This document shows, one piece after another, positions 41,540-50,268 of a DNA stretch of 64,000 nt. Each line of letters opens with the position of its first letter. Positions within the stretch are counted from its first letter, which is position 1. The position numbers and the translations under genes were made by a program. The stretch comes from DATATV01 sp036268615 (lineage in GTDB: Bacteria; Actinomycetota; Actinomycetes; Mycobacteriales; Pseudonocardiaceae). Location: positions 62,001-126,000 of the forward strand of contig DATATV010000155.1 of NCBI GenBank assembly GCA_036268615.1, written 5' to 3'. The notes under the pieces are model-generated. The model did no database searches, was not told where the DNA came from, and saw only the letters and a list, made by a program, of their open reading frames with translations.

Positions 41540-42586
41540 ATGAAGGCGCTGGTGTATCACGGGCCCGGCCGGAAGGCCTGGGAGGACGTCCCCGACGCGG
41601 CGATCCAGGACGCCACCGACGTGGTGGTCCGGGTGGACACCACCACGATCTGCGGTACGGACCTGCACATCCTGCACGGTGACGTACCGGCGGTGACCGA
41701 GGGCCGCATCCTCGGCCACGAGGCGGTGGGCACGGTCACCGAGGTCGGCTCGGCTGTCAAGGGCTTCGCCGTCGGCGACCGGGTGCTCGTGCCGGCGGTG
41801 ACCAAGTGCGGCCGGTGCGCCTACTGCCAGCGCAACATGCCTTCGCACTGCCAGACCGTCGGCGGCATCGGCTGGATCTTCGGTCACCTGATCGACGGCA
41901 CCCAGGCCGAGTTCGTCCGGGTGCCGTTCGCGGACACCTCGCTCTACGCGGTGCCGGCCGAGGTGACCAACGAGCAGGCCATCTTCCTGGCCGACTCGCT
42001 GCCCACCGGCTACGAGGTGGGCGTGCTGGCCGGGCAGGTCCGGCCGGGCGACACGGTCGCCGTGGTCGGCGCCGGCGCGGTCGGGCTGGCCGCGATCCTG
42101 ACCACCGGCCTGTGGGGCGCGTCCCGGGTGATCGCGTTGGACTCCAACAAGTTCCGGCTGGAGAAGGCGCTCGACTTCGGCGCCACCGACACGGTCGAGG
42201 CCGGTCCGAACGCGGTGGCCGACGTGCTCGCGCTGACCGACGGCCTCGGGGTGGACGTGTCGATCGAGGCGGTCGGTTTTCCCGAGACGCTGTTGACCGC
42301 GGCCGCGCTGGTCCGGCCCGGCGGGCACATCGCCAACATCGGTGTGCACGGCGCGCCGGTCGCGCTGCCCATGCAGGACCTGTGGATTCACAACGTCACG
42401 ATGACCATGGGCCTGGTGGATACGGTGTCCATCCCGACGCTGCTGAAGATGGTGGCCAGCGGGCGCATCCCGGCCGAGAAGATGGGCACGCACACGTTTG
42501 CCTTCGACCAGATCGACGAGGCCTACGACGTGTTCGGCAACGCGGCCGACCACCAGGCATTGAAGGTGATCATCAACCCGAGCTGA
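41540..42586 (+). CDS. Zinc-dependent alcohol dehydrogenase
   Basis: This 348-residue medium-chain dehydrogenase has the catalytic zinc ligands in TICGTDLHILHGD and GHEAVGTVTEVG and four structural-zinc cysteines in KCGRCAYCQRNMPSHC. The NAD-binding loop is VVGAGAVGLAA. It resembles the alcohol/isopropanol dehydrogenases that act on small secondary alcohols. The start ATG at 41540 follows GGAGGTGGCGG. It converges with the phosphoglycerate-mutase-like gene (6 bp between stops) and forms its own unit. A second gene of the same superfamily begins at 63876. Confidence 0.93.
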   Translation: MKALVYHGPGRKAWEDVPDAAIQDATDVVVRVDTTTICGTDLHILHGDVPAVTEGRILGHEAVGTVTEVGSAVKGFAVGDRVLVPAVTKCGRCAYCQRNMPSHCQTVGGIGWIFGHLIDGTQAEFVRVPFADTSLYAVPAEVTNEQAIFLADSLPTGYEVGVLAGQVRPGDTVAVVGAGAVGLAAILTTGLWGASRVIALDSNKFRLEKALDFGATDTVEAGPNAVADVLALTDGLGVDVSIEAVGFPETLLTAAALVRPGGHIANIGVHGAPVALPMQDLWIHNVTMTMGLVDTVSIPTLLKMVASGRIPAEKMGTHTFAFDQIDEAYDVFGNAADHQALKVIINPS

Positions 42587-42592
42587 CGACGG

Positions 42593-43360
42593 TCACCGGC
42601 GCAGCGCCGCCGGGCTCCCGGTGCCGCCCTCGTCGGCGACCTTGGCGGCGCCGGCCGCCGCCGCCTCGGGGTCGAGGTAGGCGCCGGGGCCGGCGGTCCG
42701 CAGGTGCTCGTCGAAGGTGTAGACGAGCGGGCTGCCGGTGGGCACGTTGAGCCGGTTGATGTCCTCGTCGGCGATGCCGTCGAGGTGTTTGATCAGCGCG
42801 CGCAGCGCGTTGCTGTGCGAGGTGACCAGTACGATCGCGCCGGCGGCCAACTCGGGCCGGATGCTGTGCTGCCAGTAGGGCAGCAACCGGTCGAGGACCT
42901 GCCGCAGCGACTCGGTACGCGGAATGTCGGGGCCCAGTTCGGCGTAGCGCGGGTCGCCGATCGGGCTGTACGGGCTGTCGTCGGCCAGCGGCGGCGGGGT
43001 GCCGTCGAACGAGCGGCGCCAGACCGCGAACTGGTCGGCGCCGAACTCGGCGACCACGTCCCGCTTCCCGCGGCCCTGCAACGCACCGTAGTGCCGCTCG
43101 TTGAGCCGCCAGCTGCGCCGTACGTCGATCCACTGCCGGCCGGCAGCCAGCAGGGTGGCCTCGGCGGTCTGGATGGCCCGGGTGAGCACCGAGGTGTGCG
43201 CGGTGTCCGGCAGCAGCGCGAACTCGGCGAGCAGCCGGCCCGCCCGGGCCGCCTGGTGGCGGCCGCTGTCGGCCAGCGGCACGTCGATCCATCCGGTGAA
43301 CAGGTTGCGCTCGTTGGACTCGGAGACTCCGTGTCGCAGGAGGACAAGTGTGCCGGCCAC
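42593..43360 (-). CDS. Phosphoglycerate mutase-like protein (divergent GpmA)
   Basis: This 255-residue protein is built like 2,3-bisphosphoglycerate-dependent phosphoglycerate mutase: nucleophile His in LLRHGVSESN, NLFTGWIDVPLADSGRHQA, catalytic Glu in NERHYGALQG and the second His in VTSHSNALRALIKHL. Two usually strict spots differ: RHGESxWN is RHGVSESN, and AHGNSLRAL is SHSNALRAL. It lies 22 bp downstream of the ferredoxin gene in the fnr-fdx unit. That context is odd for a glycolytic enzyme and, with the motif changes, suggests a secondary or altered role. Confidence 0.85.
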   Translation of the reverse strand: MAGTLVLLRHGVSESNERNLFTGWIDVPLADSGRHQAARAGRLLAEFALLPDTAHTSVLTRAIQTAEATLLAAGRQWIDVRRSWRLNERHYGALQGRGKRDVVAEFGADQFAVWRRSFDGTPPPLADDSPYSPIGDPRYAELGPDIPRTESLRQVLDRLLPYWQHSIRPELAAGAIVLVTSHSNALRALIKHLDGIADEDINRLNVPTGSPLVYTFDEHLRTAGPGAYLDPEAAAAGAAKVADEGGTGSPAALRR

Positions 43361-43382
43361 GGCGACAGACTCTAGTTGGCGG

Positions 43383-43727
43383 TTAGTTGGCGCTTGCCGG
43401 CGTGCTCGCGGCGAGCGAGGTGTCCACCCCGACCGGCCCGACCTTGGCCGCGCCGCCGGGGGAGCCCAGCGGCGCGTCCCGGCCGGGCAGCAGCTCGGAG
43501 AAGAACGCCGCGTTGTCGTCCCGCCACGGCATCTTCTCGTCGCTGATCCGCAGGTCGGACGAGATGGCCTCGACCGGGCAGACCGGCTCGCAGGCGCCGC
43601 AGTCGATGCACTCGCGCGGGTTGATGTACATCTTGCGGTCGCCCTCGTAGATGCAGTCGACCGGGCACTCCTCGGTGCACGACTTGTCCAGCGTGTCGAG
43701 GCAGTCGCTCGCGATGAAGAACGGCAT
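43383..43727 (-). CDS. 7Fe ferredoxin (3Fe-4S / 4Fe-4S)
   Basis: This 114-residue electron carrier has eight cysteines: Cys9, 17, 21, 25 in DCLDTLDKSCTEECPVDC and Cys40, 43, 46, 50 in ECIDCGACEPVCP. This is the pattern of actinobacterial seven-iron ferredoxins in which Cys21 is often left free beside a 3Fe-4S cluster. A C-terminal tail extends beyond the fold. It lies 16 bp downstream of a ferredoxin-NADP reductase gene and could carry electrons to the Rieske oxygenase at 58401, as the only ferredoxin in the window. This pairing is inferred from a shared operator motif. Confidence 0.95.
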   Translation of the reverse strand: MPFFIASDCLDTLDKSCTEECPVDCIYEGDRKMYINPRECIDCGACEPVCPVEAISSDLRISDEKMPWRDDNAAFFSELLPGRDAPLGSPGGAAKVGPVGVDTSLAASTPASAN

Positions 43728-43743
43728 GGGAGGAGTTCCTTTC

Positions 43744-44721
43744 TCAGGCAGCTGTCTCGGTCGAGTGGCCGGGGAAGAGCGATTCGGACGGGTTCGCGGC
43801 GATGGCCGCGTTGTTCACGGCGAGGGCGGCCTCGCCGAAGCCGACGGAGATGAGCCGCACCTTGCCCGGGTACTCGGTGATGTCACCGGCCGCGTAGATG
43901 CCCTCGGCGCCGGTCCACATGGTCGAGTCGACGACGACGTGCCGGTCGGTGATCTGTAGACCCCAGCCGGTCAGCGGGCCGAGGTCGGCGGTGAAGCCGA
44001 GCGCGGCGACCACCCGGGAGCAGGCGAACTCGGTCAACTCGCCGCTGACGGCGTCGCGCAGCACCGCGCGCTCGACCCCGTGCTCACCGGCGAGTTCGTG
44101 CACGACGACCGGGGTGCGCACGGTCGCCGTGGTCGCGTGCAGCTGGGTCACCGAGGACTGGTGCGCGGTGAACTTGGGCCTGCGGTGCGCCAGGGTGACC
44201 GAGGCGGCGATCGGCTCCAGGGTCAGCGCCCAGTCCAGCGCGCTGTCCCCGCCGCCGACGACGAGCACGTGGTGGCCGGCGTAGCTGGTCGGATCGGTGA
44301 CGAAATAGTCCACCCCGCGACCGACGAACTCGGCCCCGGCCGGCAGCGCCCTGGGGGTGAAGGTGCCGATGCCGCCGGCGATCACGATCGACCTGGTGGT
44401 CACGGTCTGGCCTGCGGTGGTGGTGATCTGCAGGCGACCGTCCGGCAGCCGCTCCAGCTTCTGCGCCGACTCGCCCAGCAGCCAGGTGGGGGAGAACTTC
44501 TCCGCCTGGTCGAGCAGCCCGGCGACCAGGTCGCGACCCTTCACCCCGGGGAAGCCGGCGATGTCGTAGATCATCTTTTCCGGGTACAGGGCGGAGATCT
44601 GACCACCTGGCTCGGGCAGGGAGTCGATGACCGCGGTCCGCATCCCGCGGAACCCGGCGTAGTACGCCGCGTACAGGCCGGCCGGGCCGGCACCCACAAC
44701 GAGCAGATCTGCGTCGAGCAC
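43744..44721 (-). CDS. Ferredoxin-NADP reductase, thioredoxin-reductase-like type
   Basis: This 325-residue FAD enzyme moves electrons between NADPH and ferredoxin. It has LVVGAGPAGLYAAYYAGFRG for FAD, VLVVGGGDSALDWAL for NADPH and the closing AAGDITEYPGKVRLISVGFG. There is no CxxC redox pair, which separates it from thioredoxin reductase. The GTG start at 44721 follows AGGAGGTG. A palindrome TAATGGTCTTACCATTA overlaps the leader and likely -10 region (CATAAT), pointing to repression by a FadR-type regulator such as the one encoded just upstream. Confidence 0.93.
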   Translation of the reverse strand: MLDADLLVVGAGPAGLYAAYYAGFRGMRTAVIDSLPEPGGQISALYPEKMIYDIAGFPGVKGRDLVAGLLDQAEKFSPTWLLGESAQKLERLPDGRLQITTTAGQTVTTRSIVIAGGIGTFTPRALPAGAEFVGRGVDYFVTDPTSYAGHHVLVVGGGDSALDWALTLEPIAASVTLAHRRPKFTAHQSSVTQLHATTATVRTPVVVHELAGEHGVERAVLRDAVSGELTEFACSRVVAALGFTADLGPLTGWGLQITDRHVVVDSTMWTGAEGIYAAGDITEYPGKVRLISVGFGEAALAVNNAAIAANPSESLFPGHSTETAA

Positions 44722-44732
44722 GCTACACCTCC

Positions 44733-44749
44733 TAATGGTCTTACCATTA
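44733..44749. promoter_or_regulatory. FadR-type operator of the fnr-fdx unit
   Basis: TAATGGTCTTACCATTA has perfect 7-bp arms around 3 bp, the TGGT-N3-ACCA form used by FadR-subfamily GntR proteins. It ends 12 bp before the reductase GTG and overlaps the Shine-Dalgarno and probable -10. Confidence 0.8.
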
Positions 44750-44941
44750 TGCCACCCATCGCGCGACGATGGGGTCTTTTGCCAATCGGATCGTGACGCA
44801 CGCCACAAACGCGACCTCGGGCATGGAACGGCGACAGCTCATCAACAGCACAAAAAACTCAGTCCGCGCCGGTGGGCCGCCCATCCGGGTTCACCCCGAC
44901 GCGGAGCCGCAAACCGGGTCATGCCAACAACAAGCTTGGGG

Positions 44942-45712
44942 TCAGCTCTCGTCGTCCCGCGACCGGGAGCCCTTCGTCCGAGCCACCCGGCGCGCCGTAC
45001 GTTGCAGGTGCGCCCGCATGATGTCCTGCGCCCGCAAGGCATCCCGGGCGGCGAGCGCCTCGACGAAGTCACGGTGTTCGGTGGTGCCGCGGTGGCCCAT
45101 CTGCGGCGCGGTCACCTGGGCCTCGCGCAGCGACATCAGCAGCGGTCCGTGGAAGGAGTGGACGAGCATCTCGATGGCCGCGTTGTGCGTGCACGCCGCG
45201 ACCCGCACGTGAAAGGCCGCCGACATCGGCATGCCGTACTCGCCGGCCTTGAGCGCGGACTGGTGCTGCTTGACCATCTCGCGCAGCTCGGCGATGTCCT
45301 GCTCGGTGGCCCGCTCGACGGCCATCGGCACGATGCCCAGCTCGAACACCTGGCGGGCCTCGGTGACCTCGGTGCCGGTCAGTGGGGAGAGGCTGATCAG
45401 GTCGGCCAGGTCGCCGCCGATCTTGGCCGAGGTCGGGGTGGTGACGAACGCCCCGCCACGAGCGCCGACCCGGATCTCCACCAGGCCGCCGGCCTCCAGC
45501 ACCCGCAGCGCCTCACGGACTGTCACCCGGCTGACGCCCATCCGCTCGCCGAGATCGCGCTCGCTGGGCAGTCGGTCGCCGGGACGCAGCTGCTCGCCGC
45601 GGATCAGCGTACGGATCTGCTCGACGATCGCCTCGGACATCCGGGCGGACGACACGGCCGTATACAGATCGCGGCTCGCGCGCGAGTCTCCCCCGCTCGT
45701 CGTCTCGCTCAC
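44942..45712 (-). CDS. GntR family regulator, FadR (FCD) subfamily
   Basis: This 256-residue protein has an N-terminal winged helix (AIVEQIRTLIRGEQLRPGDR, GVSRVTVREALRVLEAGGLV, RVGARGGAFV) and a C-terminal helical FCD domain (about 110-240) with histidines placed to bind a metal that holds a carboxylate effector (MSAAFHVRVAACTHN, TTEHRDFVEAL). It is the only FadR-type regulator beside the catabolic region and the best candidate for the TGGT-N3-ACCA and CTATTGGT sites found from 44.7 to 63.8 kb. The GTG start is at 45712. A related half-site pair (45806-45817) about 95 bp upstream suggests autoregulation. Confidence 0.92.
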   Translation of the reverse strand: MSETTSGGDSRASRDLYTAVSSARMSEAIVEQIRTLIRGEQLRPGDRLPSERDLGERMGVSRVTVREALRVLEAGGLVEIRVGARGGAFVTTPTSAKIGGDLADLISLSPLTGTEVTEARQVFELGIVPMAVERATEQDIAELREMVKQHQSALKAGEYGMPMSAAFHVRVAACTHNAAIEMLVHSFHGPLLMSLREAQVTAPQMGHRGTTEHRDFVEALAARDALRAQDIMRAHLQRTARRVARTKGSRSRDDES

Positions 45713-45805
45713 TGGACAATTGTCGCACAGAGTGGCGTCCCAACTCCGGTCAATGCGTCTGACTAGCGGTGACGAAAATCATATGGTCCGAGGTTCAGTC
45801 GGTTT

Positions 45806-45817
45806 GACCAATAGACC
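45806..45817. promoter_or_regulatory. Operator-like GACCAATAGACC upstream of gntR
   Basis: GACCAATAGACC (complement GGTCTATTGGTC) is found again, base for base, at 63804-63815 in front of the second decarboxylase-like gene, and shares CTATTGGT with the two repeats at 46921-46950. It lies about 95 bp before the gntR start. Confidence 0.6.
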
Positions 45818-45850
45818 GGTCGGCGTCCAACTGGCGGGACGCCGACCGGT
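45815..45850 (-). terminator. Terminator after the first decarboxylase-like gene
   Basis: A perfect 14-bp stem (ACCGGTCGGCGTCC at 45815-45828 with 45837-45850) and 8-nt loop lie 42 bp beyond the stop at 45893 on the minus strand, separating that gene from gntR. Confidence 0.65.
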
Positions 45851-45892
45851 TCGAGCTCGGGTTGGGCTGGTTCGGCCTGGCTCAGGGCTGGC

Positions 45893-46882
45893 TCAGACGA
45901 CGACCTTGGTCATGATTCCCGCCGGGAACACCTCGTCGGCGGTGGCCAGCCGGTGTGCGATGCCCTGCTCGTGCGCGTAGCGCAGCAGTTGGTCCACGGT
46001 CGAGCGCATGGGGTCGATGCCGTAGGGGAACGGGTCGCCGCCGAACTGGTCGCGCATCTGCCGGCCGTAGGTGGCCAGCCAGGGCAGCGGGTAGCGGGAC
46101 ACCGCGGGGTCCAGCAGCCGCTCGACGCTGCGGTTCTTGGACTCCAGGAACGCGTTGTACAGGTTGCGTGCGACCCAGGGGTTCTCATCCAGGATCCTCC
46201 GCCGCATCGCGATGATGTGCATGATCGGCCAGACCGTGGTCCGCTGGTAGTACTCCAGTTCCGCGCCCTGGTAGTCCGGGAACAGCCGGACCACGTCGGG
46301 GTGGCCCTCCAGGAAGCAGGTCGGCGGCCGGGCGATGATGGCGCAGTCGATGTCGCCGGCGGCGAGCAGTTCGGACAGCGACCGGTCGGCGATCCGGGTC
46401 AGCCGCACGCCCTCGGGCAGGTTGAGCTCGACCTTCTCGTCCCGGCCCGCCGCGTTGGCGCCGGCCTGGTACCACTCCACATCGGTCAGCCCGACGCCGT
46501 GCTCGTCGTTCATCCAGCCGCGCATGTAGACCGCGGCCGAGTGCGCCCACTCCGGCGAGCCGATCCGCTTGCCGCGCAGGTCCTCGACCGTCCTGATGCC
46601 ACTGTTCTTGTTGACGTAGAACGAGCTGAACCGGAACAGCCGTGAGCAGACGACCGGCAGCCCGACGATGTCGGGGTTGTCGCGGGTGACCTGGGCGGCG
46701 AACTTCGCGATCGACAGCTCGGCCACGTCCCACTCGCGGTTGGCGGTGAACCGGGCGAACACCTCGTGATGGCTGAGGATCGACCAGGTGTGCTCGATGC
46801 CCTGTGCCTGCACCGTGCCCAGCTGGAAGTCGCGGAAGTGGTCATAGTCCGTGCTGGCGATGCTCAGCCGCACTGCGCTCAT
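45893..46882 (-). CDS. 4,5-dihydroxyphthalate decarboxylase-like protein, copy 1
   Basis: This 329-residue protein has the two-lobed periplasmic-binding-protein fold of the Pht5-type decarboxylases: RLSIASTDYDHFRDFQLGTV, DVAELSIAKFAAQV, DLRGKRIGSPEWAHSAAVYM, DCAIIARPPTCF and PFPYGIDPMRSTVDQLLRYA. It has no signal peptide, so it acts in the cytoplasm and is more likely an enzyme than a transporter component. Pht5 removes a carboxylate from a dihydroxylated ring produced by a Rieske dioxygenase, and a phthalate-dioxygenase-like gene is present at 58401. It is divergent from the ABC operon with a 508-bp shared regulatory region. A second copy is at 62756. Confidence 0.85.
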   Translation of the reverse strand: MSAVRLSIASTDYDHFRDFQLGTVQAQGIEHTWSILSHHEVFARFTANREWDVAELSIAKFAAQVTRDNPDIVGLPVVCSRLFRFSSFYVNKNSGIRTVEDLRGKRIGSPEWAHSAAVYMRGWMNDEHGVGLTDVEWYQAGANAAGRDEKVELNLPEGVRLTRIADRSLSELLAAGDIDCAIIARPPTCFLEGHPDVVRLFPDYQGAELEYYQRTTVWPIMHIIAMRRRILDENPWVARNLYNAFLESKNRSVERLLDPAVSRYPLPWLATYGRQMRDQFGGDPFPYGIDPMRSTVDQLLRYAHEQGIAHRLATADEVFPAGIMTKVVV

Positions 46883-46920
46883 CGCGTTCCTCTCATCCCG
46901 CCCGCAGCCACGAGCTCGTC

Positions 46921-46950
46921 CCTATTGGTAGGACAGTCAGACCTATTGGT
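46921..46950. promoter_or_regulatory. Twin CCTATTGGT direct repeats
   Basis: CCTATTGGT occurs at 46921-46929 and 46942-46950, 21 bp apart, which is two helical turns. The site begins 39 bp before the decarboxylase-like start. The half-site also occurs at 45806 and 63804. The rest of the 46883-47390 gap holds the site at 47198 and a short GTGTCCC/GGGACAC hairpin near 47283-47303 but no gene. Confidence 0.65.
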
Positions 46951-47197
46951 GCTGGAGCGTACTCGGGCCGGACCGGTTGGGACAGGGTGACATCGTGACT
47001 GGTCAAGGTCTGGACCGGAGGCCGGGGACTGGCGTAGGAAGAGACTGATGCCGACGACGGCGGTCGGCAGGCGACTGTTCCGGTCGCATGCGCGTGGTGC
47101 ACCGCATGCGGCTGGTTCCGGTTTTCCCATTGAGCGAAACGGTGTCCTTCGTCGTTTCCGGATATCCACCTAATGGCGGAACTGGTCTGGCATTGAC

Positions 47198-47212
47198 AAT
47201 GGTCCTACCGTC
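47198..47212. promoter_or_regulatory. FadR-type operator-like site of the ABC operon
   Basis: AATGGTCCTACCGTC matches TGGT-N3-ACC with one arm imperfect. It lies 179 bp before the start of the binding-protein gene and just after a TTGACA-like TTGACAATGG, so it overlaps a possible -35 region. Confidence 0.5.
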
Positions 47213-47390
47213 AGCCCACACTGAGTCGCACTTCACGAATACGGTCCCTCCCCGGCGGGAGACGGCCGGACAGCAGCTCCTGGTGTCCCCCGATTCGGGA
47301 CACGGCAAAGTTCTTCACCAGCGCGACCCGACGGTCGTGCGCATTTCGGGTCAGCAACGCCGCTTTCTCAGAGATGGATGGAGCGCAGGA

Positions 47391-48470
47391 ATGTCACGAG
47401 CACCGGTTCTACCGGCCATCGGTCGGGGTGCCCTCGGCCGTCGAACGGCCGCGATCGTCGCCACCGCGCTGCTGACCCTCGGTCTGGCCACGGCATGTGC
47501 CGGCAGCACGCAGAACTCCGACAGCGCCGGTGGCATACCGACCGTCACGATCGGCAAAGCCGTTGACACCATTGGCTTCAGCGCCGTCGACGTGGCCATC
47601 GCGAAGGGGTACTTCAAGGACGCGGGTGTCAACGTCAAAACCGAGCTGTTGCAGGGCAGCAGCCAGACCAACGCGGCGCTACAGGGCGGCAGCATCCAGT
47701 TCGCCACGCTGTCCTCCAACGCGCTGCTGCTGGCCAGCAGCCAGGGGGTGAATCTGCAGGCGGTGGCGTCCCTGGACTACGGCGCCTCGCTACAGTTCGT
47801 GGTCACCAAGAACTGGATCGACTCGCACCATCTGGCCACCACGCAACCGCTCAAGCAGCGGGTGCTCGGTCTCCAGGGCGCCGAGGACGCGGCCATCTCC
47901 TCGACCGGCACCCAGTTCCTGAAGCTGTTGCTCGGCAAGGAAGGCGCCGACCAGGGATCGATCAAGTACGTGACCGTCGGGTCGGACGCGGCCGGCGCGA
48001 CCGCGTTGCAGCACGGCACGCTCCAGATCTTCGTCGGCTCGCCGCCCTCCACGTACTACATCGCCCGGCAGGCCGGCGCGCAGATCCTGGCGACCGGCTC
48101 GGAGATCCCGCAGTGGAAGAACATGGCCTACGACCTGCTCACCACGACTCCGGACTACGCCAAACAGAATCCCAAGACGACGACCGCGGTGGCCACCGCG
48201 CTGGCCAGGGCCGAGAACCTGATGCGGGCCGACCCGAATGCCGTGCTCAGCCTGGAGACGCAGCACTTCCCCAGCTACAGCAGCAGTGACCTGTTGCAGA
48301 GCCTGAAGGTCGTGCAGTGGGCGCCCAACGGCCTGTTCACCCAGACGATGTGGGACGACGCGCTCACCGTCACCAAGGCCACCGGCGCACTCGCCGGAAA
48401 CGTCAACGTGTCCCAGGGATCACTGTGGACGAACCAGTACATCAACCAGGCCGCGGCGAGCAAGCTCTGA
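47391..48470 (+). CDS. NitT/TauT-type ABC transporter substrate-binding lipoprotein
   Basis: This 359-residue protein has a lipoprotein signal ending in GLATAC (lipid-bearing Cys36) and an SsuA/THI5-like binding fold (IGFSAVDVAIAKGYFKDAGV, SSQTNAALQGGSIQFATLSS). It captures a small anionic or aromatic substrate outside the membrane and passes it to the permease. The ATG at 47391 (GCGCAGGA upstream) is chosen because the signal peptide starts there. The frame is open for another 101 codons. First gene of a run of ten closely spaced genes ending at 57312. Confidence 0.9.
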   Translation: MSRAPVLPAIGRGALGRRTAAIVATALLTLGLATACAGSTQNSDSAGGIPTVTIGKAVDTIGFSAVDVAIAKGYFKDAGVNVKTELLQGSSQTNAALQGGSIQFATLSSNALLLASSQGVNLQAVASLDYGASLQFVVTKNWIDSHHLATTQPLKQRVLGLQGAEDAAISSTGTQFLKLLLGKEGADQGSIKYVTVGSDAAGATALQHGTLQIFVGSPPSTYYIARQAGAQILATGSEIPQWKNMAYDLLTTTPDYAKQNPKTTTAVATALARAENLMRADPNAVLSLETQHFPSYSSSDLLQSLKVVQWAPNGLFTQTMWDDALTVTKATGALAGNVNVSQGSLWTNQYINQAAASKL

Positions 48471-48518
48471 GGTGGTCATGGAATTTCGGTGGCGACCACC
48501 GGAGAGGACAGCACTGAC

Positions 48519-49400
48519 ATGGACCCCACAGCGGCAACGGTGACCACCAGGGCAGCGTCTCCCGCCGTCGAGAGCGACCCGTCGCCACCGCACGCCATCA
48601 CCTTCACCGAGGTGGCCCAACAGTTCGCGCCGCGGACCGGGCCCGCGTTCACCGCCCTGCACGAGGTGAACCTGACCATCGGCGCCACCGAGTTCTGCTC
48701 CATCGTCGGGCCGAGCGGCTGCGGCAAGAGCACGCTGCTGAACATGGCCGCCGGCCTGATCCAGCCGACCTCCGGCCAGGTGCACGTGCAGGGTGACCGG
48801 ATCACCTCGGTGAACACCCGGATCGGCTACGTCTCCCAGGACTCCAACCTGTTCCCCTGGCTGACCGCCCGGCAGAACATCGAACTGCCGTTGGAGATCA
48901 AGGGCTTCAGCCGGGCCGACCGGCGGCGGCTCAGCTCGGAGTGGCTGGAGCTGGTCGGGCTGACCGGGTTCGGCGAGTCCTATCCGCACCAGCTCTCCGG
49001 CGGTATGCAGAAGCGCTGCTCGATCGCCCGAACGCTGGTCTACGACCCGGACGTGGTGCTGCTGGACGAACCGTTCGGCGCGGTCGACGCGATCACCCGG
49101 TCGGTGCTCCAGGAAGTGTTGCTGGACCTGTGGTCCAGCCGGCGCAAGAGCGTCATCTTCGTCACCCACGATCTGAACGAGGCGATCACCCTGTCGGACA
49201 AGGTGGTGGTGATGACCCGGCGGCCCGGCACGATCAAGGCGGTGGTGGACATTCCGCTGCCCCGCCCGCGCAACGTCTACGAGATCGCCGAGACCGCTGA
49301 GTTCGCCGAGATCCACCAGGAACTGTGGGGCTTCTTCAAGACCGAGATCGAGATGGCCGGCCCGCCCCCGACCGACGAGCAGGCAGGAGAGAACCGATGA
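48519..49400 (+). CDS. NitT/TauT-type ABC transporter ATP-binding protein
   Basis: This 293-residue ATPase has Walker A GPSGCGKST, signature LSGGMQKRCSIARTL, Walker B VVLLDEPFGAVD and the switch His in IFVTHDLNEAI. It belongs to the SsuB/TauB group, powering import of sulfonates, nitrate-like anions or aromatic acids. The ATG at 48519 follows GGAGAGGA; a GTG at 48489 is in frame. Its stop overlaps the permease start (ATGA), so the two are co-translated. Confidence 0.95.
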   Translation: MDPTAATVTTRAASPAVESDPSPPHAITFTEVAQQFAPRTGPAFTALHEVNLTIGATEFCSIVGPSGCGKSTLLNMAAGLIQPTSGQVHVQGDRITSVNTRIGYVSQDSNLFPWLTARQNIELPLEIKGFSRADRRRLSSEWLELVGLTGFGESYPHQLSGGMQKRCSIARTLVYDPDVVLLDEPFGAVDAITRSVLQEVLLDLWSSRRKSVIFVTHDLNEAITLSDKVVVMTRRPGTIKAVVDIPLPRPRNVYEIAETAEFAEIHQELWGFFKTEIEMAGPPPTDEQAGENR

Positions 49401-50236
49401 CCGCGGTGCAGGAGACCGGCACGTCCTCGGTGGCCGACGGGGCCGACGCCGAACTGGGGCGGCAGGCCAAACGCCTGCGGGTGCCCGCCTCGGCGGGTGT
49501 CCACCTCGGCCGGCTGGCCATCGTGGTCGCCATCCTGGTGCTCTGGCAGCTGGCCAGCGGGTCGTTGCTGCCCAAGTACCTGATCAGCAGCCCGACCGAC
49601 GTGATCCACCGGCTCTACACCCTGTTCGCCACCGGTTCGGTGTGGCCGGACCTGGGCATCACCACCGAGGAACTGCTGCTGGGCTACGGGATCGGTGTGG
49701 TCAGCGGTCTGGTGGTCGGCGTGCTGCTGGGTACCTGGAAGCTCGCGGCCGCGCTGCTGGAACCGTTGCTGGCCGCGGTGAACGGCATTCCGAAGATCGC
49801 GCTGGCCCCGCTGTTCCTGCTCTGGTTCGGCATCGGTCTCGGGTCGAAGGTGGCCATCGCGGCGATGACCGTGTTCTTCGTGATGTTCTACAACGCCTAC
49901 ATGGGCATGAGCACGGTGCCGCGCGGACTGCTGTCCACCATGCAGATCATGGGCGCGAAGCGGCACACGCTGATCCGTAGGCTCATTCTGCCGCAGCTGA
50001 CCGTGCCGATCCTGGCCGGTCTCAAGGCCGGTGTCTCGTTCGCGATGATCGGCGTCGTGGTCGGCGAGTTCGTCGCGGCGGACAGCGGGCTCGGTTATTA
50101 CGTACGAAATTCGACCGATCTCTTCGACTCGCCCGGTGTTTATGCCGGCATCATTCTGCTGATGGTTTTGGTACTGATCGGCGTCGGTCTGGTGACGTTG
50201 TTGGAGCGCCGACTGTTGCGCTGGCAGCGACCCTGA
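49397..50236 (+). CDS. NitT/TauT-type ABC transporter permease
   Basis: This 279-residue membrane protein has six predicted helices and the coupling-loop signature in IMGAKRHTLIRRLILPQLTV (EAAxxxG type). It forms the import channel for the ATPase and binding protein encoded before it. GFLLG-type residues of the SsuC/TauC group are present (LLGYGIGVVSGLVVGVLLGT). The start overlaps the ATPase stop by 4 bp. The next gene follows after 32 bp. Confidence 0.94.
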   Translation: MTAVQETGTSSVADGADAELGRQAKRLRVPASAGVHLGRLAIVVAILVLWQLASGSLLPKYLISSPTDVIHRLYTLFATGSVWPDLGITTEELLLGYGIGVVSGLVVGVLLGTWKLAAALLEPLLAAVNGIPKIALAPLFLLWFGIGLGSKVAIAAMTVFFVMFYNAYMGMSTVPRGLLSTMQIMGAKRHTLIRRLILPQLTVPILAGLKAGVSFAMIGVVVGEFVAADSGLGYYVRNSTDLFDSPGVYAGIILLMVLVLIGVGLVTLLERRLLRWQRP

Positions 50237-50268
50237 ACTCCGTTCCGCGTTCACCGAAAGAGGGAAGA

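Noticed and set aside
44733..44749. Palindrome before fnr as a terminator of the upstream gntR gene
   Set aside because: It is too short, has AT-rich arms and overlaps the fnr ribosome binding site. The TGGT-N3-ACCA form and its recurrence favour an operator.
47088..48470. Binding-protein start at 47088
   Set aside because: A lipoprotein signal begins at the ATG at 47391 with a ribosome binding site. The extension would bury the signal and cover an operator-like site.
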